Source: Paenibacillus sp. FSL R10-2782
GTDB lineage: Bacteria; Bacillota; Bacilli; Paenibacillales; Paenibacillaceae
Assembly: GCF_038592985.1 (NCBI RefSeq)
Contig: NZ_CP151951.1
Location: 1,603,001 to 1,667,000, forward strand
DNA: 64,000 nucleotides
Direction: 5' to 3'
Below are positions 49,741-59,708 of the stretch, piece after piece. The position numbers and the translations under genes are program-made. A model generated the notes under the pieces. That model saw only the letters and a list, made by a program, of their open reading frames with translations. It was not told the DNA's origin and did not search any database. The first letter of the stretch is position 1; the number at the start of each line of letters is the position of its first letter.

Positions 49741-49787
49741 TCAGCCTTCCAAGCTGATAGCGTGGGTTCGATTCCCATCACCCGCTT
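49741..49787 (+). repeat. attR: attR core
   Basis: 47 bp identical to 5778-5824; the displaced 3' half of the host tRNA-Gly gene, without its 5' half and so not a tRNA. Confidence 0.92.
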
Positions 49788-49805
49788 TGCTTGTAAAAAC
49801 CTTTG

Positions 49806-49833
49806 AAACCCTTGTGGTGCAAGGTTTTTTTTT
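49806..49833 (+). terminator. original host terminator of tRNA-Gly
   Basis: AAACC(C)TTG-TGGTG-CAAGGTTT with nine T. No gene is seen from here to 50102; TATAAT at 50058 may be the -10 of the lyase gene. Confidence 0.75.
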
Positions 49834-50102
49834 ACCCCTAGCTCGACGGACCACAGACTCTTTTTTAAAATGGGACGGATCAAGGGCATTGGATTATATA
49901 TATGTTAGCCGGGATGCCAATCAGGTCTCCCGGCTTGTTTGCGTTCTTACGAACCATTTTTCACTATTACACAAAATTATAACCATTTGTTTCGCTTTCA
50001 TGCTATAAATAAACAGATAAAAAGAACTATTTACCATTTTATAGATGAATAGTATAGTATAATTATTGTAATTAAATATAATAAAAGGATGGTGTAGTTT
50101 CA

Positions 50103-51143
50103 ATGAGGAAAATTTCTTTATTAATTCTTGCCTTAACCTTTGTGCTTTTCGCTTTTCCAGCAACCTCTACGTTCGCTGCGGCTGATTTCCCGAATACGTC
50201 GACGAATGGACTTACAGGTTTTGCTGGACAGGCCAAAAATGAAAATGGAGCTTCCAAGCCCATCACAACTGGGGGCAAAAACGGACAGGTTATCTATATC
50301 AACAATCTCAACGATTTGAAAAACCAGTTAGGGGATTCAACTCCCAAAATCCTGGTAATTGAAAAAAATATTTCTGCCTCCTCTAAAACTGTTGTCAATA
50401 TTGGTTCCAACAAATCGCTTATCGGTTCATATGCCCAAAACAAGCTGGTTAATATTCATTTGAAAACAACGGCTAATTCCGGGAATGTAATTTTTCAAAA
50501 TCTGACTTTTGAACATAGCGCCAGCATTAACGATAATGATGATATTCAGCTTTATCTGACTGCGGGTACAAACTATTGGATTGATCATGTCACTTTTGCA
50601 GGTCACAATTATGATTCCAATGGTTCAGATCTGGACAAGCTTTTGTACGTAGGACAATCGGCTGATTATGTAACCATCAGTAATTCCAAATTTGCTAATC
50701 ATAAGTACGGCCTCATTCTGGGTTATCCTGATGATAGCAATAAAAGCTACGACGGCTTACCTCATATCACTATCGCCAATAATTATTTTGAAAACTTGCT
50801 AGTTCGTGGTCCTGGGCTTATGAGATATGGATATTTCCATGTTAAAAATAATTACATCAATAATTTTCAGTTGGCCTACACGATAGCTACGAATGCAAGA
50901 ATCTATTCGGAGTACAACTATTTTGGAAAAGGTAGCGAAAAGGGCGGCATTCTGGACGATAAAGCAAATGGAGAATTTAAAGACGTAGGCAGCTTTCCAG
51001 CCATTACCAACCAAAAGTCGCGGGTGACCAACTGGAATCCGAGCAAGAACTACAGTTATCAAGTCCAAACTCCTGAATACACCAGGGAGTTTGTAACTAA
51101 ATATGCAGGATCGTCCAATACAACCCTTGTATTCGGAAAATAA
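50103..51143 (+). CDS. secreted pectate/pectin lyase, PL1-type
   Basis: 346 residues. Signal peptide ([25 protein letters not shown]), then a right-handed beta helix: [52 protein letters not shown] (the WIDHvtf motif), and [20 protein letters not shown], the family's R-x-P-x-x-R-x-G-x-x-H-x-x-N-N signature in variant form. Cleaves pectin or polygalacturonate by beta-elimination outside the cell, fitting a plant-associated Paenibacillus. Pectin versus pectate specificity cannot be read here. First host gene after attR. Confidence 0.88.
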   Translation: MRKISLLILALTFVLFAFPATSTFAAADFPNTSTNGLTGFAGQAKNENGASKPITTGGKNGQVIYINNLNDLKNQLGDSTPKILVIEKNISASSKTVVNIGSNKSLIGSYAQNKLVNIHLKTTANSGNVIFQNLTFEHSASINDNDDIQLYLTAGTNYWIDHVTFAGHNYDSNGSDLDKLLYVGQSADYVTISNSKFANHKYGLILGYPDDSNKSYDGLPHITIANNYFENLLVRGPGLMRYGYFHVKNNYINNFQLAYTIATNARIYSEYNYFGKGSEKGGILDDKANGEFKDVGSFPAITNQKSRVTNWNPSKNYSYQVQTPEYTREFVTKYAGSSNTTLVFGK

Positions 51144-51160
51144 TTTTGTCGTGCATTAGA

Positions 51161-51189
51161 TTTGCAAATATGTTCTGATCTGCTATACT
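51161..51189 (+). promoter_or_regulatory. promoter of the ABC-F leader
   Basis: TTTGCA, 17 bp, TATACT; the transcript would start about 130 bp before the leader peptide. Confidence 0.5.
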
Positions 51190-51283
51190 GACTGCAAGCA
51201 AGTATTCCGTGAAAAGGAAGGTAACGATACGTCCGATGAAGTAAGACACTGATTTTCCCCATAAACTGCACAGTTACTGGCAG

Positions 51284-51471
51284 GCGGCTGTATGCTGCAA
51301 CGGGAGAAGTGTGTCTGAAAATGAGGTTTGGGACGTATACGTTTGCTCCGGAACGGGATTATGCTTTTTTCCGTTTACGGTTCTCTTTCTTATAAACGTA
51401 TGTTCTGAAACGATTCATAGCAGTCATTCTATATTCCTTGTATGCAAGCCGCAGCCTTCTGCGGCTTTTTT
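51284..51471 (+). promoter_or_regulatory. attenuator leader of the ABC-F gene
   Basis: Terminator GCCGCAG-CCTT-CTGCGGC-TTTTTT (51448-51471). GCGGCT at 51284-51289 could pair with AGCCGC (51447-51452) as antiterminator. Between them lies a 24-codon leader frame. Ribosome-sensed attenuation is known for vmlR- and vga-type ABC-F genes. Confidence 0.6.
51321..51395 (+). CDS. leader peptide of the ABC-F attenuator
   Basis: 24 codons (MRFGTYTFAPERDYAFFRLR then FSFL). GGGAGAAG lies 11 bp upstream. It ends about 50 bp before the attenuator hairpin, so a ribosome stalled by an antibiotic within it could change the folding. Stall residues are not known. Confidence 0.5.
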   Translation: MRFGTYTFAPERDYAFFRLRFSFL

Positions 51472-51518
51472 GATTGCTTCCGGTGATGAAAACCGGACAG
51501 GGAAAGGATGATTACCAT

Positions 51519-53357
51519 ATGAGAACCATTTTACGTATTCGAAATGTTATAAAGGATTGGAACGGGACGTCTTTATTTGAGGATGTGTCCATGGATGTAA
51601 CGGAGGGGGAGCGGCTCGCCCTGTTCGGAAGAAATGGAGCAGGCAAAACGACGCTATTGCGGATACTGTTGGGCGACGAGGCGCCAACTTCAGGTAAGGT
51701 AGAGCATGAATTGCCGCCGGATGAGCGGGGCTGGCTGAAGCAGCAGGATACCATTCAATCCGCGCGAACTGCACTTGAGGCGGCACAGCAGGCCAGTCCT
51801 GAGCATTGGCGAGTGAGGATGGCGCTGAAGCAACTGGAGGCTGAAATTGCCTATAAGGGAGAGGAAGCAGAGTGTCGTCTGGAGCAATACGGCGAGCTAA
51901 TGGATGAGTACGAGCGGCTGCAAGGCTTTGCGTGGGAGTCTGAAGTGGAAAAGGCACTGACCCGGATGGGAATGCCTGCTGAGACGTGGTCTATTGCTTA
52001 TGGTGACCTGAGTGGAGGGCAGAAGACCAGAGTGCGGTTGGCCGGATTGATGGTCAGACAGCCGAAGCTGCTGGTGCTGGATGAACCGACCAACCATCTG
52101 GATGCCGAAAGTTTGCTCTGGCTGGAGCAGTGGCTGTCCACATATCATGGGACGTTGTTGTTTGTATCGCATGATAGAGCCTTTTTGGATCGGGTAGCAA
52201 CAGGTATTTGCGAGCTGACGTCAACGGGCATTCGGCGATATAAGGGCGGCTATACGGAATATAAGGAGCATAAGGAAAGGGAGCTGCGGGAGCAGGAAGC
52301 CAACTACCGGAAGCAGGAGCTGGCACGGCAGGCGTTGGAGGAGACGATCCGAAGTTACCGGGAATGGTTCCATCAGGCGCACCGGGCAGCTTCCAATGTA
52401 GAAATGGCCGTTACGCAAAGCTTTTATAAGGCCAAGGCTAAAAAGAATATTTCCCGTTATCATGCGAAGGAGAAGGAACTGGAACGGCTGGAGGCCAACC
52501 GGGTTGAGCAGCCGCGTGAAGCCGCGTCTCTGCATATGAAATTAAGTGACAGCGGATTTCAAGCCAAATATCTGCTGCGTGCCGAGCATGTCTATTTTAG
52601 CTACGACAACCATACCATTGTGCAGGATCTCAGCCTGAACATTGCACGAGGCGATCGTCTGGCTGTTCGGGGTCCGAATGGAATTGGCAAAACAACGCTG
52701 TTGCGGCTGTTAACAGGTCAGTTGGAGTTGTACAAGGGAAAGATCACAGCGAACCCACAGCTAAAAATCGGATATTTTTCACAGGAGCTGGAGCAGCTTC
52801 CTGAGGATCAGACATTGCTGGACAGCTTGCTGGCGCTCCCCACCATGACGCAGACAGAGGCGAGAACGGTGCTGGGATGCTTTCTTTTTGCCAGAGAAGA
52901 TGTGTTCAAGAGAATCGGGACGCTCAGTATGGGTGAGAAATGCAGGGTGGCCTTTCTACGCCTGTACTTTAGTGGAGCCAACTTGTTGGTGCTGGATGAG
53001 CCAACCAATTATTTTGACATTGAAACCCGTGAGATTGTAGAGGAGTCTTTGCGCAGTTATGATGGGGCATTGGTGCTTGTCTCGCATGACCGGGAACTGG
53101 TGCGCCGGACGGCAACCCGTTTGCTTGATATGCAGCCTGGAGGCACCTATGAAATCTACGAAGGAACCGCCGACGAAAAACAGGAAGAACAGCGGAACCG
53201 TCAACAGGAACTAGAGGATCAGGAGCAGCGTGAGGAGCGTCTTCGATTACAATTGCGTCTTACGGAGTTGATGGGTACGGCGGGGCCGAACGATGAAAAT
53301 GAGGAACTGCTGTCAGAAATCAGGCGTATTCGTGCCAAACTGGCTCAGTGGGATTAA
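51519..53357 (+). CDS. ABC-F ribosomal protection protein (Vga/VmlR-like)
   Basis: 612 residues: two ATP-binding cassettes and no membrane domain. Walker A GRNGAGKTT and GPNGIGKTT, signatures YGDLSGGQKTR and IGTLSMGEKCR, Walker B LVLDEPTNHLD and LVLDEPTNYFD. The interdomain linker is a long basic coiled coil (about 235-330), which in this class reaches into the ribosome and displaces lincosamide, streptogramin A or pleuromutilin drugs. A C-terminal coiled coil follows. The ATG at 51519 follows AAAGGATGA; upstream frame is leader. Expression is probably drug-induced through the attenuator. Confidence 0.88.
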   Translation: MRTILRIRNVIKDWNGTSLFEDVSMDVTEGERLALFGRNGAGKTTLLRILLGDEAPTSGKVEHELPPDERGWLKQQDTIQSARTALEAAQQASPEHWRVRMALKQLEAEIAYKGEEAECRLEQYGELMDEYERLQGFAWESEVEKALTRMGMPAETWSIAYGDLSGGQKTRVRLAGLMVRQPKLLVLDEPTNHLDAESLLWLEQWLSTYHGTLLFVSHDRAFLDRVATGICELTSTGIRRYKGGYTEYKEHKERELREQEANYRKQELARQALEETIRSYREWFHQAHRAASNVEMAVTQSFYKAKAKKNISRYHAKEKELERLEANRVEQPREAASLHMKLSDSGFQAKYLLRAEHVYFSYDNHTIVQDLSLNIARGDRLAVRGPNGIGKTTLLRLLTGQLELYKGKITANPQLKIGYFSQELEQLPEDQTLLDSLLALPTMTQTEARTVLGCFLFAREDVFKRIGTLSMGEKCRVAFLRLYFSGANLLVLDEPTNYFDIETREIVEESLRSYDGALVLVSHDRELVRRTATRLLDMQPGGTYEIYEGTADEKQEEQRNRQQELEDQEQREERLRLQLRLTELMGTAGPNDENEELLSEIRRIRAKLAQWD

Positions 53358-53393
53358 ACTGCTGTGTGAAAATGGGTGAAACGTATGCCCGGC

Positions 53394-53422
53394 TTGCCAA
53401 AGCGCGAGGGTTTGCATATAAT
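53394..53422 (+). promoter_or_regulatory. SigA promoter of the T-box-pheST operon
   Basis: TTGCCA (53394-53399), 17 bp, TATAAT (53417-53422). Confidence 0.7.
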
Positions 53423-53454
53423 AATGAACAATAGTTCGAAATTTGAAAATGTCT

Positions 53455-53773
53455 TGATGGAGAAGAGTAGGCAGTGTCCAATTGGACAGGGAGGAAGCGC
53501 CATAGGATTGAGAGCGTTTCTGCAAAACTGGGCTGTTGAAGTTCGCTCCGGAGCAGTTCCTTGAACCTCATATGCCATCTGTAGATGGCAAGCGGGCAAG
53601 TAGGGGATACCGGTTCACGACCGTTACAACGTGCAGAGCGAGATGATCATGCATAGCATGGATAACACCTGTATTGTCGAAAGGCAAAGCGCGGGATGTG
53701 CTTAGAAGGATTGTCTAACGAGGGTGGTACCACGGTCTTTTCGTCCCTTTACCGGGAGAAAGGACCTTTTTTT
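53455..53773 (+). promoter_or_regulatory. T-box riboswitch, probable Phe specificity
   Basis: The T-box sequence AGGGTGGTACCACGG (53721-53735) is followed by the terminator GGTCTTTTCGTCCC..GGGAGAAAGGACC with T7. Upstream is a long stem I region beginning GAAGAGTAGGCAG (AGTA-type motif). A TTC at 53542 (in TTGAAGTTCGC) is a candidate specifier codon for Phe. Uncharged tRNA-Phe would stabilise the antiterminator and allow pheST expression. Confidence 0.88.
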
Positions 53774-53817
53774 GTTGTCTGAAAAGCTGGATATGAAGAA
53801 AGGGGACTGAACAGGCG

Positions 53818-54849
53818 ATGAGCGAAACCATCCAAATGAAGGAACATTTGCTGGCCTTGAAGGAAGAAGCATTGGAAGTATTGGAGAAGGTGGCAACGCC
53901 CAAGGAGCTGGCCGATCTGCGGGTCAAATATTCGGGTAAAAAGGGTGCCTTGACTGAAATTTTGCGCGGTATGGGCAAGCTGAGCGCGGAAGAACGTCCA
54001 GTTATCGGGCAAGTAGCCAATGAAGTGCGCGAGGCGATTGAAGAAGTCGTCAATCGTAAACAGGACGAGTTCACCAAAGCAGAAACGAATGAGCGTCTGC
54101 AAGCGGAAAAGATCGACGTTACGCTGCCTGGACGCACATTGCCGCAAGGTGGATTGCATCCACTCAACAAAGTAATTGAGCAGATTGAGGACATTTTTAC
54201 CGGTATGGGTTACCGAGTTGCGGAGGGTCCACAGGCTGAGACGGATTATTATAACTTTGAAGCGTTGAACCTGCCTAAAAATCACCCGGCGCGGGATATG
54301 CAGGATTCGTTTTATTTGACCGAGGATCTGTTAATGCGTACCCATACGTCACCTGTTCAAATTCGCGCAATGGAAGCGATGAAGGGTGAGACTCCTATTA
54401 AGGTCATTTGTCCGGGTACAGTTTTCCGACGTGATGATGACGATGCTACGCATTCTTTCCAATTCCAACAAATTGAAGGGCTTGTGGTTGGAAAAGACAT
54501 TCGCATGAGTGATCTGAAAGGAACCTTGCTGCAATTTGCACGCGAAATGTTCGGGGAATCGACCGAAATTCGTCTGCGTCCAAGCTTCTTTCCGTTCACA
54601 GAGCCGAGTGCTGAGTTGGATGTAACTTTTGTGAAGAAAAATGGCGAGCGCGTATGGATCGAAATTTTGGGCTGTGGCATGGTTAATCCGAAGGTGCTGG
54701 AAATGGGCGGTTTTGATCCCGAGGTATATAGCGGCTTTGCATTCGGTATGGGTGTAGAACGGATTGCCATTTTGAAATACGGAATTGACGATATTCGTCA
54801 TTTTTATAACAGCGACCTGTCATTCTTGAAGCAGTTTGCGCGTCAATAA
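53818..54849 (+). CDS. pheS: phenylalanyl-tRNA synthetase alpha subunit
   Basis: 343 residues. Class II motifs: motif 2 [20 protein letters not shown], motif 3 [19 protein letters not shown]-terminal coiled coil (about 1-85) binds the tRNA. Catalytic subunit of the cytosolic alpha2beta2 enzyme that charges tRNA-Phe. Controlled by the T-box leader and co-transcribed with pheT 28 bp downstream. Confidence 0.97.
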   Translation: MSETIQMKEHLLALKEEALEVLEKVATPKELADLRVKYSGKKGALTEILRGMGKLSAEERPVIGQVANEVREAIEEVVNRKQDEFTKAETNERLQAEKIDVTLPGRTLPQGGLHPLNKVIEQIEDIFTGMGYRVAEGPQAETDYYNFEALNLPKNHPARDMQDSFYLTEDLLMRTHTSPVQIRAMEAMKGETPIKVICPGTVFRRDDDDATHSFQFQQIEGLVVGKDIRMSDLKGTLLQFAREMFGESTEIRLRPSFFPFTEPSAELDVTFVKKNGERVWIEILGCGMVNPKVLEMGGFDPEVYSGFAFGMGVERIAILKYGIDDIRHFYNSDLSFLKQFARQ

Positions 54850-54877
54850 ACAACTATATCAAGGGAAGTGAACCCAT

Positions 54878-57325
54878 ATGAAAGTATCATTCGATTGGCT
54901 ATCCGAGTATGTGTCGCTGGATCAGGTGAGCGCGGAGGATCTGGCAGAGAAAATCACCCGTTCGGGTATTGAAATTGATGAGGTCGAACATCGCAACAAA
55001 GGGATTACTGGCGTCGTGGTCGGTTATGTCAAAAGCAAGGAAAAACACCCTGATGCGGATAAGCTGAATGTGTGTATCGTCGATGCGGGCCAAGAGGAAG
55101 ATCTGCAAATCGTGTGTGGCGCCAAAAATGTGGATGCAGGGCAAAAGGTTCCTGTTGCCATCGTGGGCGCGAAGCTGCCGGGAGATTTTCAGATTAAAAA
55201 GGCCAAGCTGCGTGGTGTTGTGTCCATGGGCATGATCTGCTCGGCGAAGGAACTGGGCATGAATGACAAGCTGCTGTCCAAAGAGTTGCAGGAAGGTATT
55301 CTCGTACTGCCTGAGGATGCTGAAATCGGTACGCCGATTACGAAGCTGCTGGCGCTGGATGATCAGGTGCTGGATTTTGATCTGACACCAAACCGTTCGG
55401 ATTGCTTGAGTATGCATGGAGCGGCTTATGAAGTGAGCGCGATTTTGGGGCGTGATATTTCGCTGGCTGACCCGGCTAAGGATTTGGTGGAAATCAGCGA
55501 TGCGGCGGCAGATCATCTGTCGGTAAAGGTGGATACACCTGAACTGTGTACGCACTATGCGGCTCGCTATATCACGGGTGTGAAAGTGGGGGCCTCTCCA
55601 CTGTGGATTCAAAACCGCCTGATGGCGGCGGGAGTTCGTCCGATCAACAACATCGTGGATATTACGAACTATGTCATGCTGGAATACGGTCAGCCGTTAC
55701 ATGCTTTTGATGCGGATAAGCTGGAAAATGGCAACATTGAAGTGCGTCTCGCTCGTGCAGGCGAAACATTGGTTACACTGGACGATCAGGAGCGGAAGCT
55801 GGAGCCGCATATGCTGCTGATTACAGACGGCGTGAAGCCGATTGCGTTGGCAGGGGTGATGGGCGGAGCGAATTCCGAAGTTACGGATGCGACGGTCAGC
55901 ATAGCGCTGGAATCTGCGAAGTTTGACGGCGGTACGGTACGCAAAACGTCCCGTCAGCTTGGACTTCGTTCCGAAGCAAGCCTGCGCTTTGAAAAAGAGG
56001 TCAATCCGGGTGCTGTTGTACCTGCGGTGAACCGTGCGGCTGCGCTGATTCAGCGTTATGCAGGAGGCACTGTGCATCAAGGAATCGTGGAATCTGCTTC
56101 TGCAAGGGCCGAAAACCGGATTATTAAGCTGTCGCTGGATAAAGTGAACCAATATTTGGGAACGGAGTTGTCGCTGCTTGAAGTAAAAACGATATTCGAC
56201 AGGCTTCATTTCGGATGCGGTGATGCTGGGCAAGGAGTGCTGGAAGTCGAAGTACCTACGCGCCGTGGCGATATTTCCATGGATGTGGATTTGATTGAAG
56301 AGGTAGCTCGTCTCTATGGTTACGATAATATCCCTACAACACCGATTGAAGGACCGACGACACCGGGAGCTTTGACAGCTTCGCAATCGCTACGCCGTTC
56401 ACTGCGCAAATTACTGGCTCATGGCGGCTGGCAAGAGACAATTAGTTACTCGTTTGTGCATCCGGAAAGTACAGGCTTGTTTAATGCACTGACAGAGGGC
56501 AGCCATCCGGTACGCTTGGCGATGCCAATGAGCGAAGACCGCAGTGTGCTGCGTACAAGCATCATTCCACAAATGCTGGATACAGCAGTGTACAACATGA
56601 ACCGAAAGCAGGAAAATCTGGCGATTTTCGAAATAGGAACTGTATTTTATACCGCGGAACAAACGTTGACCCGCCAGCCGCAGGAAATTCAAGTGCTCAG
56701 TCTGCTACTGACTGGTGTACGCCGTGAAAAACAATGGAATATCGGTGCTGAGAAGGTCGATTTCTTTGATATTAAAGGCGCGCTGGAAACGGTATTTGGC
56801 TATTTCGGACTGGATGCAAGCATCCGTTATGTGGCTGACCAGCCGCAAAGCTATCATCCGGGCCGTTCCGCCTCGGTATGGCTGGATGTGAATGGGGCCT
56901 CCCAACGAATCGGCACCATCGGGCAGATCCATCCGGAGCTGCAACAGTCTTATGGGCTGAATGATACGTATGTAGCGGAAATTGAGTTGCAACAGGTGAT
57001 CGAACACGCCAACAGTCATATTCAGTTCAGAGAGCTGGCCCGCTTCCCGTCTGTGGAGCGCGATATAGCCCTCGTGGTGAATAAGGACGTTGAGGCAGGC
57101 GAATTGCTGCGTGTGATTCATGCGGCAGGCGGAGAGCTATTGCAGGATGCACGGGTGTTTGATGTATTTACAGGCAGTAAGCTTGGCGAAGACAAGAAGA
57201 GCGTAGCTATCTCTCTGACCTACCGTCACTGGGAGCATACGTTGACGGATGAAGAGATTAATGCGGCGCATATTCCCGTCGTTACGTCTCTGGAACAAAC
57301 TTTTGAAGCGGAATTGAGAAAGTAG
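54878..57325 (+). CDS. pheT: phenylalanyl-tRNA synthetase beta subunit
   Basis: 815 residues, full length. N-terminal EMAP/tRNA-binding domain (VVVGYVKSKEKHPDADKLNV), B3/B4 editing region (NNIVDITNYVMLEYGQPLHA), B5 domain (about 405-475), catalytic-like core (FARFPS, AIFEIGTVFY) and C-terminal anticodon-binding domain (ARFPSVERDIALVVNKDVEA). B3/B4 clears mischarged Tyr. Ends before a strong terminator. Confidence 0.97.
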   Translation: MKVSFDWLSEYVSLDQVSAEDLAEKITRSGIEIDEVEHRNKGITGVVVGYVKSKEKHPDADKLNVCIVDAGQEEDLQIVCGAKNVDAGQKVPVAIVGAKLPGDFQIKKAKLRGVVSMGMICSAKELGMNDKLLSKELQEGILVLPEDAEIGTPITKLLALDDQVLDFDLTPNRSDCLSMHGAAYEVSAILGRDISLADPAKDLVEISDAAADHLSVKVDTPELCTHYAARYITGVKVGASPLWIQNRLMAAGVRPINNIVDITNYVMLEYGQPLHAFDADKLENGNIEVRLARAGETLVTLDDQERKLEPHMLLITDGVKPIALAGVMGGANSEVTDATVSIALESAKFDGGTVRKTSRQLGLRSEASLRFEKEVNPGAVVPAVNRAAALIQRYAGGTVHQGIVESASARAENRIIKLSLDKVNQYLGTELSLLEVKTIFDRLHFGCGDAGQGVLEVEVPTRRGDISMDVDLIEEVARLYGYDNIPTTPIEGPTTPGALTASQSLRRSLRKLLAHGGWQETISYSFVHPESTGLFNALTEGSHPVRLAMPMSEDRSVLRTSIIPQMLDTAVYNMNRKQENLAIFEIGTVFYTAEQTLTRQPQEIQVLSLLLTGVRREKQWNIGAEKVDFFDIKGALETVFGYFGLDASIRYVADQPQSYHPGRSASVWLDVNGASQRIGTIGQIHPELQQSYGLNDTYVAEIELQQVIEHANSHIQFRELARFPSVERDIALVVNKDVEAGELLRVIHAAGGELLQDARVFDVFTGSKLGEDKKSVAISLTYRHWEHTLTDEEINAAHIPVVTSLEQTFEAELRK

Positions 57326-57339
57326 CAGGAAATGCGGGG

Positions 57340-57382
57340 AGCCGTATCGAATCTTAGTGACAGAGGTTCGATACGGCTTTTT
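57340..57382 (+). terminator. terminator of pheST
   Basis: AGCCGTATCGAA / TTCGATACGGCT, 12-bp perfect stem, then TTTTT. Confidence 0.92.
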
Positions 57383-57533
57383 GGCCTATCATCATGGAAG
57401 CTCTCTACTCTGATATTCACCCGCTGCGGGGAAGCCGGACTAATGGGGTTGAACGCTTCACGAAGGGCGGGTTACCATAGTACCGGACACAACTTAGAAT
57501 CAACATACAGTAGTATTGAAGGAGGGCTTAATT

Positions 57534-59558
57534 GTGACTACACCAGATCGTACTCGCGTCACTGTAGAGATCTACGGTACTTCTTATAAACTCGTCGGAA
57601 GTAATACCGATTATATGAAGCAGGTTGCCAATTACGTGGATGAACGCATGCATAGCATTTCTCAGGCTCATTCGCGTCTTGATATGCCCCGAATTGCTGT
57701 GCTGGCTGCGGTTCATATGGCAGAAGAAGCTGTACAAATTCAGGAAATTCAGAGTCATATGAACCGGTTGGCCGGGGAGCGGGCGGAGCTTCGGGGCGAA
57801 CTGGCTCAACTTCAGACGGCTCTTGGAGAACAGCAGCAAAAGAATACGGATTTGCAGCAGTCTTTTGCCCAATTGAAGGCAGAGAAGGAAACACTTCTGA
57901 AAAAGTGGACGGAGAACGAATCCGCATCAGCCAGGGAAATTGCCGAATTAAAGGCGAAGCTGGAACAGCAGGAGAAAAAAGCGGTAGAACTCGAAAATGG
58001 ACGAAAGCAGGCTGAACGTCAATTGGAGGAGTCCCGTCAGGAAGCTGCACTTAAGCTGAAAGAGCAGCAGGAGGCGGCAAATGCCCGTATCCGCCAGATG
58101 GAGGAGCAAACCAGGAAGGAGCTGGCCGAAGCGGTCAAGCAGGCGGAAGCCAAGCTGTCGGCTGCGGAAAAGGCTCATCAGGAGCGTCAGCGTACAGAGC
58201 TGGACAAGCTGCGTTCAGCTTTGCAGCAGGAGCATAGCCGGAAGGTCACCGAATGGCAGGACAAGTGGTCCGGGCTGAGTGAGCAGTTGGAGCAGGAGCG
58301 TAAACAGGCGGAACTGGTGCTGAATGAGGAAAAGCTCCAGCATCTGGAAGCGGAGAAACAGGCCGAGGAAGCTGCATTGGAGCAGGAAATTCGGATCGAG
58401 GAGCTTCAAGAGCAATTGGAGCAGGTACATGCAGGCAGTGCAGAGCTGTCTTCCCGTCTGGGAGAGGCACAAGAGCAGGTTGCAGCATTGAAGCAACAGC
58501 AGTCCGAGCTGGAGTCTATGCTGGAAACGCAGCGACAGGCTGCGACAGAACGCGAGCAGGCGGATACGCTTGCGCGTGAAGAGCTGCAAAGCCGTTACAA
58601 TGAATTGGCGGCGGAAGCCAAGGCAACGCAGCAGCAGGCGGCCAAGCTGGAGGAAGAACAGCGCCGGATGCAGAAGTTGCTGGAACAGGCGCATGTGTCC
58701 TCCCGCAAACTGCAAAGTGAGTTGGCTACACTGGCCGAAAGTGAGAAGTCTTGGCAGAAGCTTGCAGAGGAACGCCAGCATGCAGTAGATGAGCTGGAGC
58801 TTTCGATACTGGAAGTACGTGAACAGAAGGAGACTGTACAGGAGCAATTACAGCATGCGGTGGCTGAGGTTGAAGCTGTAAATCATAAGTTTGCTGCACA
58901 GCAGCAACGTCTGTCGCAGTTGGAAGCGAGAATCAAGGAGCTTTCGCCTGAGCTGATTCGCGTTCAGGATGAGCTGGAGAAGGCAATCCTGCGTGAGCAA
59001 GAGGGAACAAAGGCTTACAAAACGCTTCAGGAACAGTATGGAAGCATGAAGAGCCGGGCAGAGCAACTGGGACAGAATATCAAGCAGCTCCAACGTGAGG
59101 ATAGCGAACGGCGGAAGGAACTGGAACGTGCCGAAGAGGAATCACTGGAATGGCAGCTAAAATATGAGCAGTTGAAGGCCGAAGCGGAACGTTTGGAGGC
59201 CGAAGATGCTGCACGTAAGAAAGAATTTGCCTCGTGGGAACGGGAAATAGCCGTAACTGTTGAACAAAAGGAACAGCTTCAAGAGGAAATTCGTTTGGCC
59301 GTTGAAGCTGCCGAGGCGGCGAAGGCTGAACAGCGATCTGTAGATCAGGAACGGATAGCTTTACAGTCCGAACTGGAGGAAGTCGGTCAGAAGTATGAGC
59401 TGGCGGCTCATCAGCTTCGTCTTTTACAGGTTCAGCAGGATGTGGATCGGGAACATACGGAGAAGATATCGATGGAACTACGTCAATTGCAAGAAGAGTA
59501 TACCAAGCTTCAATCCGAGTATAATGAGTGGATTGAATTAATCGAACAGGATCAGTAG
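57534..59558 (+). CDS. zapA: ZapA-type cell division protein fused to a very long coiled coil
   Basis: 674 residues from a GTG that follows GAAGGAGGG by 8 bp. Residues 1-90 form a ZapA domain (RVTVEIYGTSYKLVGSNTDY, ANYVDERMHSI, LDMPRIAVLAAVHMAEE), which normally makes up nearly the whole protein (85-110 residues) and bundles FtsZ. The remaining ~580 residues are one continuous heptad-rich coiled coil of Glu, Gln, Lys, Leu and Ala. Gene order (after pheT, before mutS2) is as for zapA in Bacillus. The extension could space or crosslink FtsZ filaments; untested here. Confidence 0.85.
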   Translation: MTTPDRTRVTVEIYGTSYKLVGSNTDYMKQVANYVDERMHSISQAHSRLDMPRIAVLAAVHMAEEAVQIQEIQSHMNRLAGERAELRGELAQLQTALGEQQQKNTDLQQSFAQLKAEKETLLKKWTENESASAREIAELKAKLEQQEKKAVELENGRKQAERQLEESRQEAALKLKEQQEAANARIRQMEEQTRKELAEAVKQAEAKLSAAEKAHQERQRTELDKLRSALQQEHSRKVTEWQDKWSGLSEQLEQERKQAELVLNEEKLQHLEAEKQAEEAALEQEIRIEELQEQLEQVHAGSAELSSRLGEAQEQVAALKQQQSELESMLETQRQAATEREQADTLAREELQSRYNELAAEAKATQQQAAKLEEEQRRMQKLLEQAHVSSRKLQSELATLAESEKSWQKLAEERQHAVDELELSILEVREQKETVQEQLQHAVAEVEAVNHKFAAQQQRLSQLEARIKELSPELIRVQDELEKAILREQEGTKAYKTLQEQYGSMKSRAEQLGQNIKQLQREDSERRKELERAEEESLEWQLKYEQLKAEAERLEAEDAARKKEFASWEREIAVTVEQKEQLQEEIRLAVEAAEAAKAEQRSVDQERIALQSELEEVGQKYELAAHQLRLLQVQQDVDREHTEKISMELRQLQEEYTKLQSEYNEWIELIEQDQ

Positions 59559-59580
59559 ATACGGATTATAAATGTAATGC

Positions 59581-59613
59581 AATCCCCGGCTGCTTATCGC
59601 CGGGGATTATTTG
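59581..59613 (+). terminator. terminator after zapA
   Basis: AATCCCCGGC-TGCTTATC-GCCGGGGATT then ATTTG. Confidence 0.8.
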
Positions 59614-59708
59614 TATGCAGTATCCTATTCGGTTTTCGGATGACAAAAGGCTATCCAGCGGCAGAAGAAATCTGCTGTGGAACAGCCTTGTCGGAATGTG
59701 AACCCAAA

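Larger units (their letters stand above)
5778..49787. mobile_element. complete prophage in tRNA-Gly, podovirus-like, about 44 kb
   Basis: Bounded by the 47-bp att repeats, with the integrase gene next to attL. It carries modules for lysogeny, regulation, replication, packaging, head, connector/tail, ejection and lysis, in the usual order. All large genes are open, so it may be functional. A capsid gene of Mu gpT type, P22-like connector and hub genes, and no tape measure, sheath or tail tube gene point to a short-tailed particle; this is inference from gene content. Confidence 0.92.

Noticed and set aside
49741..49787. second tRNA-Gly gene at the right end
   Set aside because: Only the 3' half is present (no acceptor 5' strand or D arm); it is the attR core.
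58215..58847. 210-codon open frame on the minus strand opposite the coiled coil of zapA
   Set aside because: Leu/Gln-rich product is the mirror of Glu/Gln codons in the coiled coil; no ribosome site.
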